Positions 1 through 7,647 of a DNA stretch of 27,916 nt are shown here, one piece after another. The DNA is taken from positions 1-27,916 of IMG/VR virus record IMGVR_UViG_3300005860_000005, one strand, 5' to 3'. Source of the DNA: a virus. The stretch's first letter is position 1, and each line of letters begins with the position of its first letter. The notes beneath the pieces are model-generated. The model did not search any database and had not been told where the DNA came from. It saw only the letters and a list, made by a program, of their open reading frames with translations. The position numbers and the translations under genes were made by a program.

Positions 1-2
1 CG

Positions 3-632
3 CCACATGAGATGTGTGAGCCAGTAATAGGAACGTCAAGGGCATACGTTTACAGTGTAGTTGGCGTTAGGGCCAGCGGCGGCGGGTGGTACTTCTACGG
101 GTTCGGCCAGCACGACGGCCCGAGCGTTGGCGCTCAGGAGTATGCAAGGTTTATAAAGAGTATGGTCGGCATAGCCCAGCCACCAAGTGGAGGACAACCC
201 CCTGGAGGCGGCGCTCCTCCTGGCACGCCATCACCTCCGTATAGGACATCATCTACAGCATACGCATTAGACAACGCTGACCTCGTAATAGGCTGGGATC
301 CAGTACCAGGTGCTACCCGATACGATCTGCAACACCAGGGCGATATGTCTATCATATACAGCGGTCCCAGTACCTCCGTTAGGCTGACCAACCTGTACTC
401 CAACTCACCCTACACGGTCAGGGTAAGGGCGTGCAACGCATACGGGTGTTCCGACTGGAGCAGTTGGGCTACCCTGTGGACGGCCGCATACTACCCGAGT
501 GGAACGGAAGGAACGCAGCCTATAATACCTCCCCCGAGACCTACACCTGACCGCACGATATACGTCGTAATCGCAGGAGGCGTCATAATTGCGGCAATAG
601 GAATCTACATGGTGGTCAAGGGAATCAGCTGA
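3..632 (+). CDS. Membrane-anchored fibronectin type III protein (5' end outside window)
   Basis: The frame is open to the left edge and the first ATG (position 12) has no ribosome site before it, so the gene probably begins upstream. From that ATG it reads 206 residues. A Pro/Gly-rich linker (about 57-75) leads to one fibronectin III/Ig-like domain (about 78-158; core strands VIGWDPV, ATRYDL, YTVRVRACN), a second Pro-rich linker, and a single C-terminal transmembrane helix (about 184-203). This predicts a surface or virion protein displayed from a membrane. It is followed by three more membrane-anchored beta-sandwich proteins and a lysozyme-like protein on the same strand, which suggests one structural or entry module. 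Domain family seen by motif; role inferred. Confidence 0.75.
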   Translation, partial: PHEMCEPVIGTSRAYVYSVVGVRASGGGWYFYGFGQHDGPSVGAQEYARFIKSMVGIAQPPSGGQPPGGGAPPGTPSPPYRTSSTAYALDNADLVIGWDPVPGATRYDLQHQGDMSIIYSGPSTSVRLTNLYSNSPYTVRVRACNAYGCSDWSSWATLWTAAYYPSGTEGTQPIIPPPRPTPDRTIYVVIAGGVIIAAIGIYMVVKGIS

Positions 633-668
633 CCCGGACGTTCTATAATCTTCTTTGAGGGATGCTCC

Positions 669-1340
669 ATGTCGGCTATAGAGTGCGCCAGGGCGATACT
701 TAGATACGTAAGCGACAAGAATACTGCTATAATCCTAGTTGCTATTGCCGGAGCCGAATCCGGGTGGAACCTCAATGCGGCAGGGGATAAACGTAACCCC
801 GGCACATGCCCGCCGAACTGGTGCAGGGAGTACTGCTCCTGGGGACCCTGGCAGATCAATATATGCTGTCATTCTGGCTGGATCGGCGCCTATATAGGTA
901 GTTATGACCCCTGCACTATAGCGCAGTGGCTTACAGCTGACTGGAGCAACAGCGCCTGGGCAGCATGGAAGATACTGACTGAACACGGCGGCTTATATGC
1001 CTGGAGTGTTTACAAGAATGGAAGCTATACGGCCTACTTGGCAGAGGCAAGAGCAGCAGTAGAAGCCGTACTTAGTGAAGGTGGTCGGCCACCCGGAGGC
1101 GGAGAGCAGATCTCCAATGAGGAGAGGTGCATACATGCAGGAGGTATATGGACTGGGCAAGAGTGCATATTCACACCACCTCCTCCTCTACCGATAACAC
1201 CACTTTCATTTATACTAGTACCTATTACTGCAGCTCTTGGCAGCCTGTCGGGTGCAGGGCTGTTGTTCCTATGGCGTAAAGGGATGAGCATATCAGAAGC
1301 CAAAGATATGCTGTTAAGGAGGATACGTCATGGCAGGTAG
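669..1340 (+). CDS. Membrane-anchored lysozyme-like (transglycosylase-type) protein
   Basis: 223 residues. The N-terminal 110 residues resemble the lysozyme/soluble lytic transglycosylase fold: candidate catalytic Glu30 in AGAESGW, then GD at 39-40, and the typical SWGPWQIN box at 57-64. Six cysteines in 47-66 suggest disulphides. A Pro-rich segment with CIHAGG and EECIF-like cysteines follows, then one transmembrane helix (about 178-203) and a basic tail. It probably cleaves peptidoglycan glycan strands while held in a membrane, for virus entry or release. Its 3' end overlaps the next gene by 11 bp, so the two are likely co-translated. The catalytic assignment rests on the motif only. Confidence 0.75.
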   Translation: MSAIECARAILRYVSDKNTAIILVAIAGAESGWNLNAAGDKRNPGTCPPNWCREYCSWGPWQINICCHSGWIGAYIGSYDPCTIAQWLTADWSNSAWAAWKILTEHGGLYAWSVYKNGSYTAYLAEARAAVEAVLSEGGRPPGGGEQISNEERCIHAGGIWTGQECIFTPPPPLPITPLSFILVPITAALGSLSGAGLLFLWRKGMSISEAKDMLLRRIRHGR

Positions 1341-1875
1341 CAGAGTATACCTTATAGCAGGCGGCATACTGGTTACAGGCGGCATTATAGGGTTAGCCTA
1401 CTGGTACTACACAAAAGGCAGGGTACCAAGGGCATACCTTGCCCAGGTTCAGCCCCCTAGGCGCTCCGGTAACACAGTAACCATAACAGCCACCGTGCAG
1501 AACATAGGTCGCTCTATGGGCTACTTCAAGATCCAGGCACTGCTGGTCAAGCCTGAATGCCCGTACCAGGGCACTACAGGACTTTCTTCACAGGGCGGCG
1601 GTTCCAACTGGATGAACATTGCAAACTGGATAAACTCTAGGATACAGCAGGGCGACTGGAGCGCCGGAGCATGGCTTGGATATCCTGAAGGACAGGGATG
1701 GGTACAGATACCAGCCGGTTCGCAGGCAACCCTATCTGTCAGCGCCAGCGTAGCCCCTGAGGTAAAAGGAAACTACAACCTGTACATCATGGCCGCCGTC
1801 AGCAAGGACGGTACCACTCAGGGCAGGATTAAGAATCAAGAGTACTACTACTGGGTGCCGGGCATCCAGGTATAG
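1330..1875 (+). CDS. Membrane-anchored beta-sandwich (CARDB/Ig-like) protein
   Basis: 181 residues with an N-terminal transmembrane helix (about 6-27) and a short basic stretch. The remainder is a secreted-type domain with alternating beta strands (NTVTITATVQNIG, YFKIQALLV, QATLSVSASV, YNLYIMAAV). That pattern, with the 'VQNIG' turn, is typical of CARDB or other Ig-like adhesion modules. It starts inside the end of the lysozyme gene after GGAGGATACGTC, which supports an operon. Opposite anchoring (N-terminal here, C-terminal in the first gene) means both can display their domain outside the cell or particle. Specific function unknown. Confidence 0.7.
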   Translation: MAGSRVYLIAGGILVTGGIIGLAYWYYTKGRVPRAYLAQVQPPRRSGNTVTITATVQNIGRSMGYFKIQALLVKPECPYQGTTGLSSQGGGSNWMNIANWINSRIQQGDWSAGAWLGYPEGQGWVQIPAGSQATLSVSASVAPEVKGNYNLYIMAAVSKDGTTQGRIKNQEYYYWVPGIQV

Positions 1876-1888
1876 GGGGTACTAGGGA

Positions 1889-2257
1889 ATGACGAAACAT
1901 GATGCGGCCATAGCTGCCACCGGAATAGTTCTGGTAGGGATCGGAGGATACCTAGTATACGCTAAAATTACCGGTAGGTGGCCGTTCAAGCCCAAAGAGA
2001 GACAAGCTCCGCCAAGCATACCAGGAGGTCCCGAGACTCCTCCGGCTCCAACCAGTCCACCCACTGTAAGCCAGCCAACATACGATAGTTCGGGTAAGGC
2101 TAAAGTATCCGTGTCCTGGCAGCCAGTACAAGGGGCAGCCTACTATCAAATCCTAGTAAACGGTAAGGTGGCAGTTAGCAACGTACAGGGTACCTCCTAC
2201 GAGCTTACTCTAGACCCCGGCCAGACGTACCAGATTGCCATAGCCGCCTGCTCATAG
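1889..2257 (+). CDS. Membrane-anchored fibronectin III-like small protein
   Basis: 122 residues. An N-terminal transmembrane helix (about 8-25) is followed by a basic patch, a Pro-rich linker (about 38-62, PPAPTSPPT) and one fibronectin III-like domain (about 64-120; KVSVSWQPVQGAAYYQILVN and YELTLDPG). The WxPV...AxYYxI pattern matches the fibronectin domain of the first gene, so the two are probably duplicated modules attached to different anchors. Surface display is inferred; no enzymatic residues are visible. Confidence 0.7.
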   Translation: MTKHDAAIAATGIVLVGIGGYLVYAKITGRWPFKPKERQAPPSIPGGPETPPAPTSPPTVSQPTYDSSGKAKVSVSWQPVQGAAYYQILVNGKVAVSNVQGTSYELTLDPGQTYQIAIAACS

Positions 2258-2271
2258 AGGGGGTATAATAC

Positions 2272-2772
2272 ATGGCCGGACCGGGCAGGCCCGGCGACCC
2301 TTATAAGGTCAAACAGGTATGCGTCGGTGTTGGTGTTGCCGACGTGACCATTGCCTGGGCGCCGGCCCCTTATGCAGACTACTACGAGGTATGGAACACG
2401 TGGAGCAACTTTCTGGGCACTACCACTAAGCCTGAATTCGTTATCCGTGGCGTCAGTGCCCCTTCCAGTATTATACCTCCCTTCTTCTATTTGGAAGTGT
2501 TCGTAGTAGCCGTAAAAAGAGATGGGTACCAGACTGAAGCAAGCAACATAGTGCAGATACGCATTGATCCTTGTCTGACGCCCGACCCCTGCGCCAGCAA
2601 GACAGGTATTACTAGATGGTGGTGCGAAAGAACAACTCCCGAGAAGGTAGCCATAGTAGTAGGCGGTGCAATAGTAGTAGGTGCAACTATATGGTTCCTT
2701 GCACTTAGAAACTTGGCCCAAGCCGCAGCTCCCAAGATAACTGTAGTCACTGGTGAAGAGGAGAGAGGATAA
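2272..2772 (+). CDS. Membrane-anchored fibronectin III-like protein, C-terminal anchor
   Basis: 166 residues. A fibronectin III-like domain occupies about 12-98 (VTIAWAPAPYADYYEVWN, then YLEVFVVAVKRDGYQTEASN). A cysteine-containing linker (CLTPDPC, WWCERTTPE) follows, then a C-terminal transmembrane helix (about 124-146). The start follows GAGGGGGTATAATAC. It is the third copy of the WxPxPxAxYYE module in this cluster. The stop codon lies one base before the next gene's ATG, whose ribosome site is inside this gene's last codons, so translation of the two is probably coupled. Confidence 0.7.
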   Translation: MAGPGRPGDPYKVKQVCVGVGVADVTIAWAPAPYADYYEVWNTWSNFLGTTTKPEFVIRGVSAPSSIIPPFFYLEVFVVAVKRDGYQTEASNIVQIRIDPCLTPDPCASKTGITRWWCERTTPEKVAIVVGGAIVVGATIWFLALRNLAQAAAPKITVVTGEEERG

Positions 2773-2773
2773 T

Positions 2774-4345
2774 ATGGGATACACGGAGGCAGTATCTAGT
2801 CTAGGATATGCACTAATAAGCGCATTTCCTCATAGCAACGTGGTTAGAAAAGTGGTAAGCGCGGCTGGGTTCGCCGCTATGGGGGCCGACGTCCTGTTTG
2901 CCAGGCGGCTCCAGAGGCTAAAAGAGCTAGAAAACCAGCAGAACATATACCTCAAGCAGGCCGAGCTATACAGGCGGGAGGCTAACAAACTTGCTTCTTT
3001 AGGCAGTCAAACCAGCAAATACCTGGCTGAAGAAGGTGCCTCCCCAGATACCGACTGCTTCAGCTGTGCTACAGCTCACCTAGCTGGTATGGAGGGTGCA
3101 CTAAGACGCGCCGCAAGGGAGGCTGAAAAAGAGGGCCACTGTGGACCCTCCTGCCAAAAATGGGTCCATATCGCTGCCCAGGAACCCGCGGCATTATTCG
3201 CAAGGGACTGGACGAAGGAAAAATACGAAAAGCTACCACCAGAGCAGAGGCGCATCATAGAAAAGTATGCCCCGGCAGTTGAAGAGCAGATGAAAAAAAT
3301 AGCTCCAACCCCTGAAGGTGAGGGCATACTTAGGGCAGCCGCACTGCTAAAGGAATCGATAAGGTTTGCCGAAGCCGGAGATAATATTAATCACCCCGAG
3401 GTAGAGTGGAGGAGGCTTCAGGCAGAAGCAGAGTTATCGGCAGCCGAGAGACTTAACCCGGGTACACTACCTGCAGAAATATCCCAAGACCTCCGGCGTC
3501 TCAGGAGAGATGTCGGTTCAAATATAACTAGCGTAGAAAAGTTAATAGACGCCGCCAAAAGAGCAGATAGCTTATCCCTGACCGTAAACTCTCAATCGTG
3601 GCGCGAACTATCCCCTAAAGACCTGGAGGCAATAGCCGACAATATCAGCCGTATAAGAGTAAGCTTCGCAGCCGACAGGCGTGGCGAAAACATCCTAGCC
3701 CATATATACTCTCCGACATCAAGCAACGAAAGACCTCATGGTATACCCGAACACATCATAAAGGAATACACCGTACCAGGAGTAAGCACCACTAAAGAAG
3801 CCACAAAAGAGCAGATAAAAGAAATGTTCGATAACGTGGTAAAGCGTCTAGAAGAGAGGGGCATAAAGGTAGTATACCGAGATGAAATAACCAGAGAGCA
3901 TGATGTCCCTCCTGGATCCATACCTCCTGGTGGCGTTATAGAAGCATTTTACGACCCACGAAGAAATACTATAACGCTCGGGGCAAGTAAGATGGCTAAG
4001 GATAGCTACTCTATACAGTCACTGATGCATGAAGCAACCCATGCTCTCCTCCATAACCCGGCATGTCACCCGGTAATAAGCAAGAAGCCCTATGACGAGA
4101 TGCCCGAAGAAGGTGAAGCTGATCTCGCAACCCTCGCAGCTATGCTAGAGCTGGGTATACCGGTAGAAGACCGCAGGGGTGTAACAAAGAAGCCCAGCGA
4201 GATAAGAGTGGACTGGGAAAGGATAAAGTCACGCACAGGTCCTGATGAAGAAAACATAAGATGGGCCTCGCAATGGCTCGTCCGCGCCGCACGTGGTGAA
4301 GACGGAGGGCTAATAAGCGAAAAATGCCCCGCCTTAAGGAGGTGA
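2774..4345 (+). CDS. Putative zinc metallopeptidase (HEATH motif) with cysteine-rich helical N-terminus
   Basis: 523 residues from ATG 2774, chosen because GAGAGAGG precedes it; a GTG at 2753 is an alternative. The C-terminal part has a gluzincin-type zinc site: H419-E420-A-T-H423, then E448 in PEEGEADLATLA as likely third ligand, as in minimal metallopeptidases. The N-terminal half is helical and rich in charged heptads, with a DCFSCATAHLAG segment and CGPSCQKW that may bind metal. An amphipathic or membrane helix may lie near 1-40. It could process virion proteins or attack host proteins. It is the third protease type found within 5 kb. The catalytic motif is clear; substrate and location are unknown. 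Confidence 0.6.
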   Translation: MGYTEAVSSLGYALISAFPHSNVVRKVVSAAGFAAMGADVLFARRLQRLKELENQQNIYLKQAELYRREANKLASLGSQTSKYLAEEGASPDTDCFSCATAHLAGMEGALRRAAREAEKEGHCGPSCQKWVHIAAQEPAALFARDWTKEKYEKLPPEQRRIIEKYAPAVEEQMKKIAPTPEGEGILRAAALLKESIRFAEAGDNINHPEVEWRRLQAEAELSAAERLNPGTLPAEISQDLRRLRRDVGSNITSVEKLIDAAKRADSLSLTVNSQSWRELSPKDLEAIADNISRIRVSFAADRRGENILAHIYSPTSSNERPHGIPEHIIKEYTVPGVSTTKEATKEQIKEMFDNVVKRLEERGIKVVYRDEITREHDVPPGSIPPGGVIEAFYDPRRNTITLGASKMAKDSYSIQSLMHEATHALLHNPACHPVISKKPYDEMPEEGEADLATLAAMLELGIPVEDRRGVTKKPSEIRVDWERIKSRTGPDEENIRWASQWLVRAARGEDGGLISEKCPALRR

Positions 4346-4349
4346 TACA

Positions 4350-4805
4350 ATGAGGTTTAGGAGCTGTTCTGAAGCCCTAGACGCGCTATCAAAGGGTCTA
4401 AGCCCTGAGATATGCCATGATTTCAGGGCAATACGGCAGGTAGTAACATGCCGTGCCTGGTACGAGAAAAAACAAGAACCATTTAGTGTAGAGACTTTCC
4501 AGAAGAGAATGAGCGACGCATGGAATGAGGTACGCACCGCATGCGAGAAGCACGGCGGCATGAGACCACAGATAGGCTTCCTACCTGCACAGCTATCAAC
4601 ACCAGCTCCAGGAGAGGTATACGCCCAGTTTAATAAGGTCCAGGAGATAAAGAAGGACGGATTACACGTCGGCATAATAGCAGAGGCGACCGATGGTACA
4701 GTTACCGTATGCGTGAACGATAAATGCGAAGTAGCTAGAAGGGGAGAACCTATAGAGAACCTTAAAGTAATGCTAAGAATATACGGATTCGATGTTGAGG
4801 ACTAG
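4350..4805 (+). CDS. Hypothetical protein with DCxxC-like cysteines
   Basis: 151 residues. A strong site, AAGGAGGTGAT, fixes the start 4 bp after the metallopeptidase stop. The N-terminal half is helical with scattered cysteines (SCSEALDAL, EICHDF, VTCRAW, RTACEKHGG). The C-terminal half looks like a small beta barrel: EVYAQFNKVQEIKK, LHVGIIAEATDGTVTVCVNDKCEVA. The latter resembles SH3-like or KOW-type beta hairpins, but I do not recognise a family. Its position in the plus-strand run suggests a structural or morphogenesis role. Confidence 0.6.
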   Translation: MRFRSCSEALDALSKGLSPEICHDFRAIRQVVTCRAWYEKKQEPFSVETFQKRMSDAWNEVRTACEKHGGMRPQIGFLPAQLSTPAPGEVYAQFNKVQEIKKDGLHVGIIAEATDGTVTVCVNDKCEVARRGEPIENLKVMLRIYGFDVED

Positions 4806-4816
4806 GTGGTGGTACC

Positions 4817-5110
4817 ATGCGCCCAGAAGATGACTGCAACTTCTGCCTCGCACTACTCGACGCCCACTGCGCCGTAAACGGCGAAAAGTTCTGCAAGCTT
4901 AAAGAGGAGTACCTTACTACGGATATGAGCGCTGACGATATGCTAGACAAGTTCTATACCCTGGCCAGCGATGAACAATTGGTAAACACCGACCGGGAGG
5001 TGATGCGAAGGATAGAGTACCTAAGAAAAGCGGACCAGATCATCTACGACCCAGGCCGGGCTGCAGCCGAGAAGTGGCTGCACAACTACCGCTACGGAAA
5101 AGGCTCATAA
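4817..5110 (+). CDS. Small cysteine-containing helical protein, unknown function
   Basis: 97 residues. Five cysteines cluster in the first third (DDCNFCLALLDAHC, KFCKLK), echoing the CFSC...H segment of the metallopeptidase two genes upstream. The rest is helical and charged. A GGTGGTACC site precedes the ATG, 11 bp after the previous stop. The shared C-x2-C-x(6-7)-H/C pattern suggests a small metal-binding fold repeated in this cluster. No function assigned. Confidence 0.55.
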   Translation: MRPEDDCNFCLALLDAHCAVNGEKFCKLKEEYLTTDMSADDMLDKFYTLASDEQLVNTDREVMRRIEYLRKADQIIYDPGRAAAEKWLHNYRYGKGS

Positions 5111-5115
5111 GCCTG

Positions 5116-5124
5116 TGGTAAAAT
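5116..5124 (+). promoter_or_regulatory. Possible extended -10 promoter
   Basis: TGGTAAAAT (TGn plus a -10-like TAAAAT) lies 22 bp before the ATG of the next small gene; no convincing -35 is seen. With the terminator after that gene, it would give a short single-gene transcript. Weak call. Confidence 0.3.
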
Positions 5125-5146
5125 TAAACTCAAGGAGGGATGATTA

Positions 5147-5344
5147 ATGGCTCGTCCGACAAGCGCCGAAGAAATGCTCCGCCATTATGAGCAGGGTGTT
5201 AGCAGTGTAACCTTCCAAGACTACTGCGGACCCCAGATCAAATTAGGCGTTTCCCAGGCCGTATGCCAGGCCCGCTTCGCCCGCTACCAGGAGAGGACCC
5301 GTGGTAAGGGGCAGAAGTTCCTCCAGCGTTGGCAGGGTGCCTAA
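5147..5344 (+). CDS. Small basic protein, probably its own transcription unit
   Basis: 65 residues, basic (many Arg/Lys/Gln), with two cysteines (DYCGPQ, AVCQARF) and a helical C-terminus ending QKFLQRWQGA. AAGGAGGGATGATTA gives a near-ideal ribosome site, a possible extended -10 lies upstream, and a strong intrinsic terminator begins 26 bp after the stop. That arrangement suggests high independent expression, as for a small structural or nucleic-acid-binding protein. The family is not recognised. Confidence 0.6.
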   Translation: MARPTSAEEMLRHYEQGVSSVTFQDYCGPQIKLGVSQAVCQARFARYQERTRGKGQKFLQRWQGA

Positions 5345-5369
5345 GCCCTTCCTCCTTCCATACCATAGC

Positions 5370-5404
5370 AGAAGGGAGGTCTCCCCTCCCTTCTCTTTAT
5401 TTAT
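5370..5404 (+). terminator. Intrinsic terminator
   Basis: A perfect 10-bp stem (AGAAGGGAGG / CCTCCCTTCT, 5-nt loop) is followed by CTTTATTTAT. It closes the small basic gene on the plus strand and separates it from the retropepsin-like gene. Confidence 0.75.
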
Positions 5405-5419
5405 GGGAGAGGATTTCAA

Positions 5420-5860
5420 ATGAAGATGACAGTACCGGTAAGAATAACCAACCCCAACAACGGTAGGAGCGTAGATACCATATTCCGCATAGACACAGGA
5501 GCAGACTTATCGGCTATATGCACTGTAATAGCCGACGAGCTACAGGCACGTCCTACTGGTATAGCCATAGTCCGTGATGCAGAAGGTGAGGGGATAGAAG
5601 CCCCTATATACAAACTATCCATGACCATTGGCAACTGCTACATCGGTAATATCAACATGGTAGGACTAAACCTTAAGGAAACCGGATATGGCGGGCTAAT
5701 AGGAATGGACATACTTGAATCAGGTGTGCTAGCAGGCGGCAAGGGAGACGGCTGGCTGTTTATCACAGGCGGAACTACCAGCCCGTACCCCTATATCATC
5801 GTTGGAGGACTGGGTTTCCTATTTGGAGCTGGCATCACACTCCTCTTGACCCGGAAGTAG
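5420..5860 (+). CDS. Membrane-anchored retropepsin-like aspartic protease
   Basis: 146 residues. The single-domain retropepsin signature is visible: D25-T-G-A28 in FRIDTGADL, followed near 92-99 by the hydrophobic-hydrophobic-G box GLIGMDIL. Such domains act as dimers, each chain giving one catalytic Asp. The C-terminus is a transmembrane helix (about 124-143) with a short RK tail. The start follows GGAGAGGATTTCAA. It converges with the minus-strand operon, whose last gene overlaps its 3' end by 70 bp; that operon also encodes an aspartic protease. Processing of viral or host membrane proteins is plausible but inferred. Confidence 0.75.
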   Translation: MKMTVPVRITNPNNGRSVDTIFRIDTGADLSAICTVIADELQARPTGIAIVRDAEGEGIEAPIYKLSMTIGNCYIGNINMVGLNLKETGYGGLIGMDILESGVLAGGKGDGWLFITGGTTSPYPYIIVGGLGFLFGAGITLLLTRK

Positions 5861-6195
5861 TAATACCTCCTCTTGCGGTACTGCTTCCACTTATTATCAT
5901 AGAACCCGTAATCCTCTTCGTCATAAGAATAATAGGCCCTGTTTCCAGGGCCTATTGCTTTGCTAACCTCAGGAGAAACTATATACGGCTGCTTACCCTT
6001 CATAAACACTACATCGTAACCATACTTAACACCTGCTGACAGAATAATCCTATCCCCTATAACCATCGCATTAACCTTTCTTGGCCTGCCCATAAGCCAG
6101 TACAGCTCCCTGGTAAGGTATACCTTACCTGATTTTCCGGGGTATACAGACAGGTAGCACCTGTCGAATGATATGGCAGGTCTGTAGTCTTTCAT
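5791..6195 (-). CDS. Hypothetical protein with beta-barrel-like N-terminus and basic Tyr-rich tail
   Basis: 134 residues from ATG 6195, which overlaps the preceding protease stop as ATGA and indicates translational coupling. The first half alternates beta strands (CYLSVYPGKSGKVYLT, VNAMVIGDRIILSAGV). The C-terminus is Tyr/Arg-rich (KQYRKRRYYYFRVKR). Its last 23 codons run antisense to the transmembrane-helix codons of the convergent protease, so the true length of one of the two genes could be disputed. The strand pattern faintly resembles residues 67-107 of the protein at 11922-12434. Function unknown. Confidence 0.5.
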   Translation of the reverse strand: MKDYRPAISFDRCYLSVYPGKSGKVYLTRELYWLMGRPRKVNAMVIGDRIILSAGVKYGYDVVFMKGKQPYIVSPEVSKAIGPGNRAYYSYDEEDYGFYDNKWKQYRKRRYYYFRVKRSVMPAPNRKPSPPTMI

Positions 6196-6893
6196 TTTAC
6201 TCCCAGCACCCACTCATTCCCCGTAACATACAGGTTATGTTTAGAAAGCACATCCATACCCACAAGTATTTCTGTATCGCTAAATATCTTATCCTTACCG
6301 TCCTCACCAATCACCCTTACCCTTCCCGCAACCTGAACCCACTTGCCATTTCCAGTATTCACATACAACGACGGTACCTCAAACCACCTGTATGGCCCTC
6401 TACCCTCTATGTAGAACACATCGCTTACAGGTGTGTATCCCGCACTCTCAAGCCTACGGGCGGCCACATATGTAACCGGAGACCCCGTATCTATAATCCC
6501 TATAACCGCCGATATTCTACCTCTTCTATCATCTACACCCATAGTTACATAAAGCCTATATCCACTACCCACGGGTACGACCGCACCCCTAACAACTGCC
6601 CTGTACTGACCTACTTCTACTGGAACCTGCTCCTTCTGCACGGCCTGCACTGGCCTGCTATCCTGCTTCTGTACTGACCTATCTTCACTGTCCACCCAAT
6701 ACCTGCCGTCATTAACCTTCTCTCTGCTAGTAGTGTCGTCATACCTATTCCTATCTATGACTCCGTACACGTACTGCCTAGTCTTACTTACTGCGCTATC
6801 GAAAGCCGTAGGAGCAAATATCGCTACCAGCGCCACCATGATTATGACTATAAGCAGTGCACCAATACTTCCTCTCTCGTCAAGCCTAAGCAT
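6192..6893 (-). CDS. Retropepsin-like aspartic protease with pilin-like N-terminal anchor
   Basis: 233 residues. A short charged N-terminus precedes one transmembrane helix (about 9-27). The segment DERGSIGALLIVIIMVAL is reminiscent of TadE/pilin-type leaders. A low-complexity Gln/Val linker (about 70-95) leads to a retropepsin-like domain with D135-T-G-S138 in IGIIDTGSPV and ILVGMDVL at 209-216. GGGGAGGGGGAAGGG precedes the ATG. It lies in the same operon as the SLH serine protease upstream, and converges on the other aspartic protease across one intervening gene. Catalytic motifs are clear; whether the two proteases pair or process each other is open. Confidence 0.75.
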   Translation of the reverse strand: MLRLDERGSIGALLIVIIMVALVAIFAPTAFDSAVSKTRQYVYGVIDRNRYDDTTSREKVNDGRYWVDSEDRSVQKQDSRPVQAVQKEQVPVEVGQYRAVVRGAVVPVGSGYRLYVTMGVDDRRGRISAVIGIIDTGSPVTYVAARRLESAGYTPVSDVFYIEGRGPYRWFEVPSLYVNTGNGKWVQVAGRVRVIGEDGKDKIFSDTEILVGMDVLSKHNLYVTGNEWVLGVK

Positions 6894-6916
6894 AAGCCCT
6901 TCCCCCTCCCCGAAGA

Positions 6917-7645
6917 CTAAATTCCTGCTCTACGCAGGAAATCTTTAACTGCCTCCAGTTTAATCGCAAACCCTATACCCTCGGCCGGGGACATTATCTT
7001 GCTTACGGCAACACCTACCAATTCTCCCTTTGTATTGATCACGGGCCCGCCACTGTTACCAGGGTTTATCGGGGCGTCCAGCTGGAACACGTCTCCCCTC
7101 TCTATACTACTGACTATCCCCGCCGTAACACTCTCGATAAATCCAAAAGGAGAACCTATAACGGCTACAGGGTCCCCTTTTACAACTGGAGTATCGGCAA
7201 GTTTCAGGGGCTCTGGCAGGTAGTCAGATGTTTTGATTAAAGCAAGATCATAGACGGAATCCACGATGACCAGTTCACCCTTGAAATTAGGCATGTTCTC
7301 CTTGATAAGGGTGAAATCCTTAACCACGGTCCCGTCTTCACTTTGGACCACGTGCCTATTTGTTAAAATGTACCCTACTCCATCTTTAACCTTGATATAG
7401 CTCCCGCTTCCCAGAGCATCCCCTCTATGAACACACACAACATCAGGTATCACGAAGGGCATAAGGTAGGCAAAATAGTTCATATGCAGAAGCAACCTGT
7501 CGGCTAGGCTAGCGGCCTCTTCCCTTGTAAGAGGGGCTTCCGGCTTGAAAGTACCGTCGGGATACCCGCTCATAACACCGGCTTTAAACACCCTGTCTAT
7601 ACTTCCGGCGCTCCACCTAGTAGGCTCGACGTCCACAAACGGCAT
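6917..7645 (-). CDS. SLH-domain, HtrA-like serine protease
   Basis: 242 residues from ATG 7645, which has GGAGG seven bases before it; a GTG four bases into the upstream stop is an alternative. Residues about 1-50 are one SLH motif (GVMSGYPDGTF...LTREEAASLADRL) that would bind secondary cell-wall polymer. The rest is a trypsin-fold HtrA/DegP-like domain without PDZ: catalytic His in ILTNRHVV (about 98), Asp in VYDLALIK (about 133) and Ser in NPGNSGGPV (about 198). No signal peptide is seen, so export may depend on virion assembly or lysis. It likely acts at the S-layer or envelope. Confidence 0.85.
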   Translation of the reverse strand: MPFVDVEPTRWSAGSIDRVFKAGVMSGYPDGTFKPEAPLTREEAASLADRLLLHMNYFAYLMPFVIPDVVCVHRGDALGSGSYIKVKDGVGYILTNRHVVQSEDGTVVKDFTLIKENMPNFKGELVIVDSVYDLALIKTSDYLPEPLKLADTPVVKGDPVAVIGSPFGFIESVTAGIVSSIERGDVFQLDAPINPGNSGGPVINTKGELVGVAVSKIMSPAEGIGFAIKLEAVKDFLRRAGI

Positions 7646-7647
7646 AG

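Noticed and set aside
6168-6677. Plus-strand frame opposite the pilin-like aspartic protease
   Set aside because: It is antisense to a gene with clear catalytic motifs, has no ribosome site and shows no recognisable domain.
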